From Ordospora colligata OC4 (taxonomy: Eukaryota > Microsporidia > Ordosporidae), in NCBI RefSeq assembly GCF_000803265.1, contig NW_014575405.1, forward strand, positions 62,001 through 126,000: a stretch of 64,000 bases of DNA, written 5' to 3'. Of this stretch, positions 55,924 through 64,000 are shown piece after piece. Each line of letters opens with the position of its first letter. Within the stretch, counting starts at the first letter, position 1. A program made the translations under genes and the position numbers. Below the pieces are notes generated by a model, which was not told the origin of the DNA, made no database searches, and saw nothing but the letters and a program-made list of their open reading frames with translations.

Positions 55924-58617
55924 ATGAAGGATGATGCATATATAAATATTTTTGTGAGGAGGCGTATGCAAGCAGTTGTGGAGGAGCTTCTTCTGTCTGG
56001 AGACAGCATTACACAGAAGCACGGTGAGATATATGAACTTCTTGGACTGGATGTGGTTTATGACAAAGGAAGATTGAAGATATACAGCACTAACAAAGCA
56101 AAGATAATTTCGATAGGAGCGGGGATACATATAAGGGCGTGCTACAAGTCTATGAGCCGACTTGCAACAAGGGGATTTGTGAATCTTGACGGACACAGTA
56201 TGCCACTGGAGATACTCGACATGATGGGAAATAAGATTGTGGTTACGTTTATTGGGAAGGAGAATGCGAATCGGATTGCGATTGTGACAAGTGGAGGCGA
56301 TGCACCAGGAATGAACTCGGCAATTAAAAGCATAATACGAACTGGGATCAAGTGGGGAGCAACGGTGTATGGAGTGTATAATGGATATGATGGACTGATA
56401 AACGACAACATAAAGAAGCTGAACTGGGATACTGAGACGTACTACAGCAGCCAGGGAGGCACTGTTCTATTGTCTGCAAGGTCTGACAGGTTTCTTAATG
56501 CGAAGGGGCGAAAGCAAGCGGTGTTGAATATGGCAAAGAAGAGAATTAACTGCATGATTATACTGGGAGGTGATGGATCACTAAAGGGAGCGTTAGAGTT
56601 GAAGAATGAGTTTAGAGAGCATCTTAGAGAACTTCTGCGAGAAGGGAAGATATCGAGCGAGGAGAAAAGAAAGATACGAATGAACAAGTCGAGGGTGGAA
56701 GGGAAGGTAGATGTTGAACAAACGACTGATGGAAGTGGAGTGATGTATTCTGATTTTTATGGAAAGCCAGAGTGTTACAAGGCGAATCCAACAGTTTACC
56801 ATGACCTGAATTCGTCTGATGAGGTTGATGATGAGAAGATGGAGAAAGATGAGGATGATAGATGCGATGAGGAGGAGATTGAAAGATACGTGTATGGATT
56901 GAAAGTTGTAGGCATTCCTGCATCTATTGACAATGATATATATGGGACGGAGGTTTCGTTGGGAGAGGATTCTGCAATACACAGAGTGGTTGAGGCTATT
57001 GATCATCTGATGTCAACAATGAAGTCGCACTCTCGTGCATTTGTAATTGAAGTGATGGGAAGGAAGTGCGGATGGATAGCTCTTATGTCTGCTCTTGGAT
57101 GCGCGGCAGATTATGTATTGTTACCTGAGGTGCCTGGAGATTGGAAGAAGGAGATGATGGATGCGATTGCAGTTGGAAAGAAGCATGGGAAGCCAGAGAT
57201 TTTTGTTATTGTTTCTGAGGGTGCTGTTGAAGCAGATGGCACGCCGATACGTGTTTCATCGGTGGTTGAGGAAATAGATAAGGTTGGGATTGAGGTCAGG
57301 TCATTGAAGTTAGGGCATATACAGCGAGGAGGTCCTCCATCTTTTCAGGATAGGGTTTATGGGACTTTGTTTGGAATCAAAGCGGTTGAGACTGTGATGG
57401 AGCCGGTTGACGAGCCATTGATGGTAAGAGTTTTCAATGACGAGGTGGATACGATTGATCTGAGAGAGGTAGTACATAGGAATGAGATGACTGGGGTGTT
57501 TGAAAAGGAAATGAAGTTTCCAGATGTGTTTAAGAGTAGGAATGAGTTTTTTAGGCTTGCATATGTGTACTTCAGGAAGGCTCTGATGACAAGAGTGCTG
57601 TATGAGAATGGATGTAATACAAAGATTGGATCTGTGGGGATTCTGCAAGTTGGTGGTCGATCTAGTGGGATGAATGCGGTGCTGAATGCAATAGTGCAAT
57701 ATTCACTGACGATAGGAATAGAGCCATACTACATTCCAAATGGATTTGAGGGACTTATCAAAGGCCAGGTTGTGAAAGCAAAGCTTTATGAGTTTTCAAG
57801 TGATGTGAACAATGGCGGATCTGCAATTGGAGTGGGAAATAACAGTGATATTGACATTGAGGAGCTACAGAGAAAGATAAATGAGAGTGGATTGGAATCG
57901 CTTATTGTGATAGGAGGTTCAAAGGCACTTTCGGTGATTGATAAGATAAAGAGAATTAATGTTATTATTGTACCAGCAACTGCACATAACAATATGCCTG
58001 GCACAGGTGTAAGTATTGGATCTGATACTGCATTGAACACGATTCTTAAGATGTCTGATATGTCGAAGCTGAATTCATTTTCATGCAAGAACAGTGTGTT
58101 TGTAATTGAGATTGGGGGAGAGGAGTGTGGGTATCTGTCATTAATGGGAGGAATAGCAGCTGGTGCATTTGAGGTATTTATACCTGAGAGGAGGTATTTG
58201 ATAGGAAATCTTTCTGAAGCAGCACAGAGGTTACGAATGAGATTCAAGGAAAGTTCAAGACGAGGAATAGTGATATTCAGGAATGAAAGGACATTCTGCT
58301 CGATCCCTACAGATAGCTTCTGCAAGGTTCTGAAGACGGACAGCAAGGGACTTTTTGAGACAGGATATTCTATTCTTGGATCTATACAGCAAGGATCGAA
58401 TCCATCACCAACAGACAGAATATATGCAGCGATTCTAGGTATTGAAGCAGTTGATTTGTGTGTTGCAAATCGTGGAGTTGGCGTAGTTGGTATTTGTGGA
58501 AACAGCATTAAGTTTACAAAGATCGAAGATGTTTTAGAAGCATTTGACTTTGAGCATGACAGGGAGAAGGATCCGAAGTGGCTCAAGTACTCTAATATAT
58601 GTAGATCTGTGGAATAA
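55924..58617 (+). CDS. PFK1: ATP-dependent 6-phosphofructokinase, tandem-fused type
   Basis: Commits fructose 6-phosphate to glycolysis; 897 residues with two PFK halves and an extra N-terminal segment, as in fungi. The N half is catalytic: VTSGGDAPGMNSAI, ILGGDGSLKGA, IPASIDNDIYG, EVMGRKCGWIAL and GHIQRGGPPS. The C half (LQVGGRSSGMNAVLNAIVQY, VIGGSKALSV, NNMPGTGVSIG) has lost GDGS and looks regulatory. An acidic insert (DDEKMEKDEDDRCDEEE) lies near 300-318, before YVYGLKVVGI. The stop overlaps AATAAA. No CCC box is seen. Confidence 0.95.
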   Translation: MKDDAYINIFVRRRMQAVVEELLLSGDSITQKHGEIYELLGLDVVYDKGRLKIYSTNKAKIISIGAGIHIRACYKSMSRLATRGFVNLDGHSMPLEILDMMGNKIVVTFIGKENANRIAIVTSGGDAPGMNSAIKSIIRTGIKWGATVYGVYNGYDGLINDNIKKLNWDTETYYSSQGGTVLLSARSDRFLNAKGRKQAVLNMAKKRINCMIILGGDGSLKGALELKNEFREHLRELLREGKISSEEKRKIRMNKSRVEGKVDVEQTTDGSGVMYSDFYGKPECYKANPTVYHDLNSSDEVDDEKMEKDEDDRCDEEEIERYVYGLKVVGIPASIDNDIYGTEVSLGEDSAIHRVVEAIDHLMSTMKSHSRAFVIEVMGRKCGWIALMSALGCAADYVLLPEVPGDWKKEMMDAIAVGKKHGKPEIFVIVSEGAVEADGTPIRVSSVVEEIDKVGIEVRSLKLGHIQRGGPPSFQDRVYGTLFGIKAVETVMEPVDEPLMVRVFNDEVDTIDLREVVHRNEMTGVFEKEMKFPDVFKSRNEFFRLAYVYFRKALMTRVLYENGCNTKIGSVGILQVGGRSSGMNAVLNAIVQYSLTIGIEPYYIPNGFEGLIKGQVVKAKLYEFSSDVNNGGSAIGVGNNSDIDIEELQRKINESGLESLIVIGGSKALSVIDKIKRINVIIVPATAHNNMPGTGVSIGSDTALNTILKMSDMSKLNSFSCKNSVFVIEIGGEECGYLSLMGGIAAGAFEVFIPERRYLIGNLSEAAQRLRMRFKESSRRGIVIFRNERTFCSIPTDSFCKVLKTDSKGLFETGYSILGSIQQGSNPSPTDRIYAAILGIEAVDLCVANRGVGVVGICGNSIKFTKIEDVLEAFDFEHDREKDPKWLKYSNICRSVE

Positions 58618-58813
58618 AGTGATATGCGAATTTTATGTGTATTCTGTGGATATGTTTGATGTGATTTACACTATGTGTGTTGCTAACAAGATAGATCAAT
58701 GTGATCTGAATGTATACATATTTATTATGTGCATCATCCTGATGTAGCTATATGTTTATGTAACATTTGCATGAAATTAATAACTTGTTTTGTAATATAC
58801 CTGTTTTGTATTC

Positions 58814-59542
58814 ATGCATAAGAATATATTTTTTTCTAGCTTTGAAAAAGATTGCAAGTTCAGCAAAGAAGCTGTTGTTGGTATAGACGAGGCAGGAAGA
58901 GGTTCAGTAATGGGATATATGGTATATGGTGCCTTGATAATGCCAAAAGACTTTTCTGAAACAGATGGATTCAAGGACTCCAAAAAACTATCTCCCTCAA
59001 TACGAACCCGGTTGTTTGAGAATATACATAAGCACACAGAGCTTGAATATATTTATCATTGTAATCATCCAGACTACATATCAGATCAGATGTTCAGTGG
59101 AGACAAAAACCTAAATGAAATCTCATTTGACTCAATTGTAAAAATACTAGATGAAATAAAGAAAAGATGTAAGACTGTCAATACAGTTTATATAGATGCA
59201 CTAGGTGATTGTAAAGAATGTGCAGACAAGCTTGGAAAGCTGTATCCTTATAACTTTGTTATCAAGGAAAAGGCAGATGCAACATTTAAGGTTGTTTCCG
59301 GCGCCAGTATTATTGCAAAGGTAAAGAGGGATTTGATGATGCTAGAGTTTGGAGAAAATGTCGGATCGGGATATCCTGCTGATCCAGATACTATAAAATG
59401 GCTCAAGAAAAACATGAACAAGGTTTTTGGATTTCCAGCTGGTGTCAGATACTCATGGGCAACCATCAAGAGAATGCTTGGCGAAAGAAAGTCGTTGCCT
59501 CTTAAAGGCCCTTTGATTGGATTCTACACCAATAATTTATGA
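58814..59542 (+). CDS. RNH201: RNase H2 subunit A
   Basis: Cuts RNA in RNA-DNA hybrids and single ribonucleotides in DNA; 242 residues. The DEDD active site is visible: GIDEAGRGSVMG with Asp/Glu, VYIDALGDC, and a C-terminal acid after SGASIIAKVKRDLMM. The Tyr of the GVR.SW region (GVRYSWATIKRML) matches the RNase HII ribonucleotide-sensing motif. Accessory subunits B and C are not seen nearby. Start 58814 is the first ATG; 195 bp upstream hold nothing clear. It complements FEN1 in primer removal. Confidence 0.92.
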   Translation: MHKNIFFSSFEKDCKFSKEAVVGIDEAGRGSVMGYMVYGALIMPKDFSETDGFKDSKKLSPSIRTRLFENIHKHTELEYIYHCNHPDYISDQMFSGDKNLNEISFDSIVKILDEIKKRCKTVNTVYIDALGDCKECADKLGKLYPYNFVIKEKADATFKVVSGASIIAKVKRDLMMLEFGENVGSGYPADPDTIKWLKKNMNKVFGFPAGVRYSWATIKRMLGERKSLPLKGPLIGFYTNNL

Positions 59543-59630
59543 ATAAATATAAATACAAACTATCCGTTATAATTCCATTCTATCATACTTTATTGTAAAC
59601 TGCTTTAGTAGTATCTTATTTTATTACAAA

Positions 59631-61256
59631 CTACCTTAGCAGAAAAATATACCCGTCTTCCAAGATCTCAACATTGCATTCAACTATTTTTGTGTCATCT
59701 ATCAATTTACATCCTTTTTCGTTGTAAACCCACCATGTGTAATGGCCTGACCCTAGATGTAATCCAGTATGGTTGATGCATCCGACTACTCGGTATTCAT
59801 GATCTTTTGAAACCTCACATTCATTATCTCCATAAACATTATCCATATGTTTCTCAAGCACAAGGCTCCGGATTCCAATCTTATCCTTGATTTTCTTAAA
59901 ATCCCCTCTATCATACACATATCTTCCCACCTGAACAGCCATGTACTTTGGAAGTCTCATAATGCGTTTTTTACGCCTCTTCTCTCCTCCACACTCGCAT
60001 TTCCATACATCATCATCAAAAAACACATATACAGCCTTTCTTATATTCTCATTCATAATTGTGCATATAACAGGAATCTTTTCATTAGTCATGCACACTT
60101 CATCACATCCAGTACACTCAACTTTCATGCATATCTCAAAGTTCAATAGCGACGTGATCTGTGGAATCAAATACAAACACTCAGCTTCTGCAATCTGTTC
60201 CATCAATAACACAAGAAACTCATGAGCATCCTGCTGAGTATGTCTCTCAAACATTGGCATGTTTATGCACACAAGATTCACCAACTCTTCTATCAAAATC
60301 CTACTGCCTTTACTTTCTTTCACTGATTGCTTCATTCTTCCAAAAACACGCATTAATTGGCAAAATAAACACTCAAGAGGATTCTTTGCATGGCATACTT
60401 CAAAATGCATCTCAGTGTCAACATCTTCATAAGAAACAACATATCCAAGCATTTGCAAAACAGACGAAATGTAGCATGTGTTTCCAAAGTTACCTATCCC
60501 AATATAAGGTCCATCAACCTCCTCTTCTACAGACTCATCAGCAATTTTATGATTATTTGCATCACTGACTTCTATTTGTCCAGAGTAATCTATCCTTACA
60601 TAAATATCATCAATCGCATCGATTGCATTTTGACCTTTAAACCTGATTCTAACTATCCTATCAAACATGTCATATTCACTCATCACTCTAGAATCACACA
60701 GATAACAAAAGACTTCCACATTCTTCATTCCAAGGCTCTCAACCAACACAAATAAGTTGTGTCCTTCCTTCTCATAATGCATTCTTGCATGCCCTTCACC
60801 TTCAACTCCATACTGCTTTCTTCCACACCCCACATATCCACAACTAATACATATCCAGAGCCTAGACCTTATGTCACACTTCTCACATTTTATCTTACAC
60901 ATCTCTCCAATATTCAGGTTGCCTGTATTTGTACTGCATCCATGAGAACACATGATCTCATCATTCTCTTGTGTTATTCCCTCAAAGTAATTGTGATCAG
61001 CCAACACCTTCAACTTATTCGTTGCATCAAGCACCTCTTCTTCACCAAGCACTTCGCTTCTAACCTCAACTCCTCTCTCATCTCCAAAATCTTTCACCTC
61101 AAGCACTTCAAAACATCCAGCTTTGTAAAAATGGATCTGCTTATGCACACTGCACAATGAGAACCCGCATGTACACACAAAAACACCATCTGTAACATCT
61201 TTATAACAGTAGCAGCAGCACTTCTTAAACCTCGAAAGATTCACAATAGCATTCAT
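59631..61256 (-). CDS. UBP14: deubiquitinase, UBP14/USP5-like
   Basis: Cysteine protease that disassembles free polyubiquitin; 541 residues (yeast Ubp14 785). A ZnF-UBP domain is near 115-200 (CSHGCSTNTGNLN, LWICISCGYVGCGRKQYG, HYEKEGHNLFV). The peptidase has GNFGNTCYISSVLQML as Cys box, QQDAHEFLVLLMEQI and, near the end, GLHLGSGHYTWWVYN as His box. The two UBA domains of USP5 are not evident. ATG 61256 follows AAGCCCTCGTAC, eight codons into the open frame. It pairs functionally with the ubiquitin E1 at 28576. Confidence 0.93.
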   Translation of the reverse strand: MNAIVNLSRFKKCCCYCYKDVTDGVFVCTCGFSLCSVHKQIHFYKAGCFEVLEVKDFGDERGVEVRSEVLGEEEVLDATNKLKVLADHNYFEGITQENDEIMCSHGCSTNTGNLNIGEMCKIKCEKCDIRSRLWICISCGYVGCGRKQYGVEGEGHARMHYEKEGHNLFVLVESLGMKNVEVFCYLCDSRVMSEYDMFDRIVRIRFKGQNAIDAIDDIYVRIDYSGQIEVSDANNHKIADESVEEEVDGPYIGIGNFGNTCYISSVLQMLGYVVSYEDVDTEMHFEVCHAKNPLECLFCQLMRVFGRMKQSVKESKGSRILIEELVNLVCINMPMFERHTQQDAHEFLVLLMEQIAEAECLYLIPQITSLLNFEICMKVECTGCDEVCMTNEKIPVICTIMNENIRKAVYVFFDDDVWKCECGGEKRRKKRIMRLPKYMAVQVGRYVYDRGDFKKIKDKIGIRSLVLEKHMDNVYGDNECEVSKDHEYRVVGCINHTGLHLGSGHYTWWVYNEKGCKLIDDTKIVECNVEILEDGYIFLLR

Positions 61257-61384
61257 GTACGAGGGCTTGCGTTCAAACAAATAAACACTCGACTACTTTC
61301 ATTCTTATAATGCCACTCACAGATACATTGACACATTGCATCAAACAAGCCTTAAAATACACACTTTGTAAATAATCGTTTTAT

Positions 61385-61789
61385 TCAAACTCTTCGTCCC
61401 CGATGGCCTCCACGCTTCCTAACACGATCTCTTGATACAGGCGTCACATCCTCAAACCTACCAACCTTCAATCCTGCACGTATTAGCGTTCGTATTGCTG
61501 TTTGTGCACCAGGTCCAAGTGCCATTGGCTTCACTCCTCCTGCTCCTCGCAGTTTGAAATGCAATACCTTGATCCCTCGCCCAAGAATCTTCGTTGCTAC
61601 ATCCTGTGCTGCAAGCATCGCTGCATACGGTGATCCTTCATCCCGCTGTGCCTTCACTCTCATTCCTCCGGTTATCTTTGCAATCGTTTCAGATCCTGTC
61701 ATGTCAGTAATATGCACAAACGTATCGTTCCTTGTTGCTTTGATGTGTGCAACTGCTGCAAGCTCTGCAACCTCAACTTTCTCAGACAT
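61385..61789 (-). CDS. RPS14: 40S ribosomal protein S14 (uS11)
   Basis: Platform protein of the small subunit, 134 residues. Signatures: [50 protein letters not shown] and the C-terminal [23 protein letters not shown] 61789 is fixed by AAAAAAATTGCCCTTGT, a ribosomal-type start box (GGG on + at 61794-61796); the frame is open nine codons further up. The 3' end is 128 bp from the UBP14 start. Confidence 0.97.
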   Translation of the reverse strand: MSEKVEVAELAAVAHIKATRNDTFVHITDMTGSETIAKITGGMRVKAQRDEGSPYAAMLAAQDVATKILGRGIKVLHFKLRGAGGVKPMALGPGAQTAIRTLIRAGLKVGRFEDVTPVSRDRVRKRGGHRGRRV

Positions 61790-61806
61790 ACAAGGGCAAT
61801 TTTTTT
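61790..61806 (-). promoter_or_regulatory. AAATT-GCCC start-site motif of uS11
   Basis: Minus strand AAAAAAATTGCCCTTGT ends at ATG 61789. It shows the same A-rich/CCC arrangement as uL30 and eL34. Confidence 0.7.
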
Positions 61807-61871
61807 CATACATCAATCTGCTTGTTGTAATACAGCTTTACCACTACAATTTCATCCGCATTAAATGCACA

Positions 61872-62222
61872 TCATACAAAAAACACATCAAATGTTTCGG
61901 TCTCTGAATAATCATTTGCACACGTCTTATTAACATATGCATCTTGTCCAATCTTACATTCAGTCTTAGTATTGCATCTGTTACACTCCACAAAAAGCTT
62001 GTCTTCCTCACTCCACACCTTGCTATTCACAACAGGAACATACACATGCAAGCACTCGTCACAAAAAACCATCTTCAGTAATCCATCTGCTTCACAATGC
62101 ATTCTATATCTTATCTTAGATAAAACATACTTCTCTCCGCCAATATTCATGTAAACAGGCAAAATACACATCAGATACTTCAAATCCTCAGAAATGCTCG
62201 CTAAGCTTCCACAAATCATCAT
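61872..62222 (-). CDS. RNase P/MRP subunit Rpr2/Rpp21-like zinc protein
   Basis: 116 residues. The C-terminal half carries a zinc ribbon, CDECLHVYVP and CNRCNTKTECK, after a helical N-terminus with SLASISEDLKYLMCIL and SKIRYRMHCEADG. This fits Rpp21/Rpr2/Snm1: helices, then R.......CK.C...L.P, then C..C. The usual KR before the first CXXC is reduced to KMVF, so I keep it tentative. A second in-frame ATG lies at 62219. If correct, RNase P proteins occur here and at 51678. Confidence 0.6.
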   Translation of the reverse strand: MMICGSLASISEDLKYLMCILPVYMNIGGEKYVLSKIRYRMHCEADGLLKMVFCDECLHVYVPVVNSKVWSEEDKLFVECNRCNTKTECKIGQDAYVNKTCANDYSETETFDVFFV

Positions 62223-62255
62223 TCAATCAATGCCATCAGAAACAAATATTTTAAT

Positions 62256-63419
62256 CTACTCCATGCTGTCGTATCCTGAACTCGACAAAAACTCATCACT
62301 GAGATTCACATCATCCTCATCTTGCACAGTCATCGGCTGACCAAGTATAAATGGATGCTCAAGAAGCTCCGCTGCACTTGGTCTTGAAAACCTATCAAAC
62401 GACATGCACTTCCTTACAAAGTCTTTCAGTGCAAACGATGAGCTTTGCTTGAAAAACAGCGGCAGCTTTCCGCGTATAAACATCTTCCATTTATCTATAT
62501 CCTTCTTTCCATCATCAAAGTAGAACGGTGTCTGCTTCAGTGACAAAAACCATACAATTGCTCCAAGACTCCAGATATCTCCCTTAATCCCATGCACATT
62601 CAATTGTGAAATCTCTGGTGGCTTATATGGATACGTTCCAAAGCTCTTCGAAGGTATCTGAATCTCTGCATTCCTATCTTCTTGCTTAAATCGCCTTGCA
62701 AATCCAAGATCAATAATTTTGTATACCACTCCTTCTTTTGTTTCCTTTCCCATCACATTCGAGATCTTCAAATCAAGATGTGCTATTCCAAGTCCATGCA
62801 GGTACTTAAGTCCATGAAGCACTCCTTCTGTAACATCACGTATTCTACTCTCATCTCCTCTGATTATTTCTTGAGATACTTTCCTATCCATATACTCCAT
62901 AAACAACCAGATAATCGTCTCCTCTTCCCCCTTTCTATTTACAAACTTCTCCCTGAACGACTTGAACGACTTCACAACATTCTTATTGTCCAGCATCATC
63001 AGAATCTCATCTTCTGACAAACCAGGCGAATCAGGTGCAATACATCGCTTGATCACAATGTGTGGATTGTTATATGTATACAGAAACACCGCATTCGCTC
63101 GTGTTATCTTGACAGGCACCAGTGGAAGATGTGTCTTGATCGCCGCAAACGCCTTATTCTGCTCATAACGCGTCCTGTGCTCCAGGCACTTGTCAACACT
63201 TTTGTTTATAAATTCTAAGCATATCTTCTCCATTCTCAAATCCTCCTTCACTCTGTAAACAAAAAAATATTTTTTATACCAAAAAGTAAAAAGAAGAACC
63301 ATTGTTGCCACCATAATCGTTCTAAAAATCTTCCTGGACAAGCTTCGCTGGTACCCTTGCAATAATTGTCCTGCATTCCTCACAAAGCTTGTCCGGCCAC
63401 TCTTCTTGCAATCACTCAT
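62256..63419 (-). CDS. membrane-anchored divergent protein kinase
   Basis: 387 residues. An N-terminal hydrophobic helix (IMVATMVLLFTFWYKKYFFVY, about 34-54) precedes a kinase domain near 105-365. The kinase is unusual: the glycine loop is not recognisable, catalytic Lys is probably in HIVIKRC, the catalytic loop reads AHLDLKISNVM with Leu for the usual Arg, and DFG is IDLGFA. PPEI, DIWSLGAIVW and FSRPSAAELLEHPF are normal. HLDLK also occurs in some active kinases. No luminal domain of IRE1 or PERK type is seen. No CCC box. Confidence 0.75.
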   Translation of the reverse strand: MSDCKKSGRTSFVRNAGQLLQGYQRSLSRKIFRTIMVATMVLLFTFWYKKYFFVYRVKEDLRMEKICLEFINKSVDKCLEHRTRYEQNKAFAAIKTHLPLVPVKITRANAVFLYTYNNPHIVIKRCIAPDSPGLSEDEILMMLDNKNVVKSFKSFREKFVNRKGEEETIIWLFMEYMDRKVSQEIIRGDESRIRDVTEGVLHGLKYLHGLGIAHLDLKISNVMGKETKEGVVYKIIDLGFARRFKQEDRNAEIQIPSKSFGTYPYKPPEISQLNVHGIKGDIWSLGAIVWFLSLKQTPFYFDDGKKDIDKWKMFIRGKLPLFFKQSSSFALKDFVRKCMSFDRFSRPSAAELLEHPFILGQPMTVQDEDDVNLSDEFLSSSGYDSME

Positions 63420-63683
63420 ACTCTAAATCTACTTTATTTATTTATGCAAATTTCATTTATATGATTTACTTAAACCTTCAAAAACGCAATTAATCATATA
63501 TCTACCCATCTCAAAATCAGCAAACATACACTAGTGCTGCTTTTATATGCTCCTTGCACGATGCTATTCACCACCAAGGCATCTTCCTCCACACTTCTAT
63601 ATATCAACTTATACACTCCTATTCGACTAGCTAGAACATGTAAATTATACACTCTATTCCACCATCAACATCTACGATTGCAT
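63420..63683. other. gene-free gap, 264 bp
   Basis: AT-rich stretch between the kinase start and the stop of the homeodomain gene. A plus-strand open frame crosses it but is antisense to the homeodomain gene for much of its length and I do not accept it. Confidence 0.4.
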
Positions 63684-63992
63684 TCAGTATCCTCTTTGAA
63701 TGTTTTCCAATGCCTCCCTGTTATTACGCACCGCCATCATTATCACATCAAAGAGTCTTGTTGGATCTATGCTTTCAGATTTTGCTTTAGATATCGCTTG
63801 CATCTTACTTCTTTCCAGGTTCTCCTTCCTACTTCTTTCATTCTGAAACCATATCTGTACTGCTTTCAATGGGAGCTTGATCATCAATGCAAGATCCATC
63901 TTCGTCATCTTTGATGGATGCGCAGTAATCTTAAACACCTCCTTCAATGCAGCCATCTGGAATACCGTCTTTCTTGTCCTTACCTCCCCCAT
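63684..63992 (-). CDS. homeodomain protein (possibly 5'-incomplete)
   Basis: At least 102 residues with a homeodomain at about 5-63: TRKTVFQMAALKEVFKITAH, then KMTKMDLALMIKLPLKAVQI and WFQNERSRKENLERSK; the helix-3 signature WFQNxRxK is intact. The C-terminal 35 residues are helical without known motif. E. cuniculi is reported to have several short homeodomain proteins of this type. ATG 63992 is 8 bp from the window edge and the frame is open to the edge, so a longer N-terminus cannot be excluded. Confidence 0.85.
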   Translation of the reverse strand: MGEVRTRKTVFQMAALKEVFKITAHPSKMTKMDLALMIKLPLKAVQIWFQNERSRKENLERSKMQAISKAKSESIDPTRLFDVIMMAVRNNREALENIQRGY

Positions 63993-64000
63993 CTGCTGCT

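Noticed and set aside
1..64000. CRISPR arrays, insertion sequences, bacterial operons, integrated viruses
   Set aside because: No array, transposase, terminal inverted repeat or viral gene was seen; all assigned genes are eukaryotic housekeeping types.

Overview
The window looks like a stretch of a microsporidian nuclear genome: an obligate intracellular eukaryotic parasite related to fungi. The genes are eukaryotic but mostly shorter than yeast or animal relatives. They are packed at about one per 1.2 kb on both strands, nearly all without introns. About 30 of some 54 start codons have a CCC-type box within about 20 nt upstream, sometimes joined to AAATTT; this is the start-site signal described for Encephalitozoon and relatives. 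The beta-tubulin is very similar to the Encephalitozoon type and base composition looks moderately AT-rich. My best guess is the Encephalitozoonidae/Ordosporidae lineage; species is not determined.

Layout. 1-9 kb: SAC1 phosphatase, a transgelin/Scp1-like actin-binding protein, an OB-fold candidate, a RecA/Rad51-like ATPase divergent from a V-ATPase proteolipid, N-myristoyltransferase, a beta-propeller protein, PI 4-kinase Pik1 and tRNA-Phe. 9-17 kb: ORC4, FEN1, TFIIA large subunit, two tandem AIG1-family membrane proteins, the BDP1 subunit of TFIIIB, an ORC1/CDC6 ATPase, an orphan and a 14-3-3 protein. 17-28 kb: a MscS-type channel, a secreted CAP-domain protein with a long charged tail, a KIN1-type kinase, an orphan, a NatB-auxiliary candidate, ribosomal uL30 and an SFP1-like zinc-finger protein. 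28-41 kb: ubiquitin E1, a small tRNA-splicing endonuclease, CK1, SLY1, haspin, a protein with a PP1-docking motif, UFE1-like syntaxin, an intron-containing TIM22-like gene, an eIF3a candidate and SmD3. 41-52 kb: a tail-anchored orphan, beta-tubulin, TRAPP sedlin subunit, URM1, a multi-zinc-finger (TFIIIA-like) protein overlapping a 1153-residue orphan, a ubiquitin-like membrane protein, CBP20, a U1A/U2B''-like protein, an NSR1-like protein and a Pop3/L7Ae-like protein. 52-64 kb: ribosomal eL34, DIS3/RRP44, a zinc-finger protein, phosphofructokinase, RNase H2A, a UBP14/USP5-like deubiquitinase, ribosomal uS11, an Rpp21/RPR2-like protein, a membrane-anchored divergent kinase and a homeodomain protein at the right edge.

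Functionally the set is core housekeeping. PIK1 and SAC1 make and remove PI4P. UFE1-like, SLY1 and the TRAPP subunit serve ER/Golgi fusion. ORC1, ORC4, FEN1, RNase H2A and the RecA-like protein serve replication and repair. TFIIA, BDP1 and the TFIIIA-like protein serve transcription. SmD3, the U1A/U2B'' protein and CBP20 show that splicing is retained, which fits the 25-nt intron inferred in the TIM22-like gene. The least conventional items are the CAP-domain protein, the membrane-tethered kinase, the paired AIG1 paralogues, the intron and several intergenic tandem repeats.

Starts given here are ATG codons. Where several in-frame ATGs exist I usually took the one just downstream of a CCC or GGG box.
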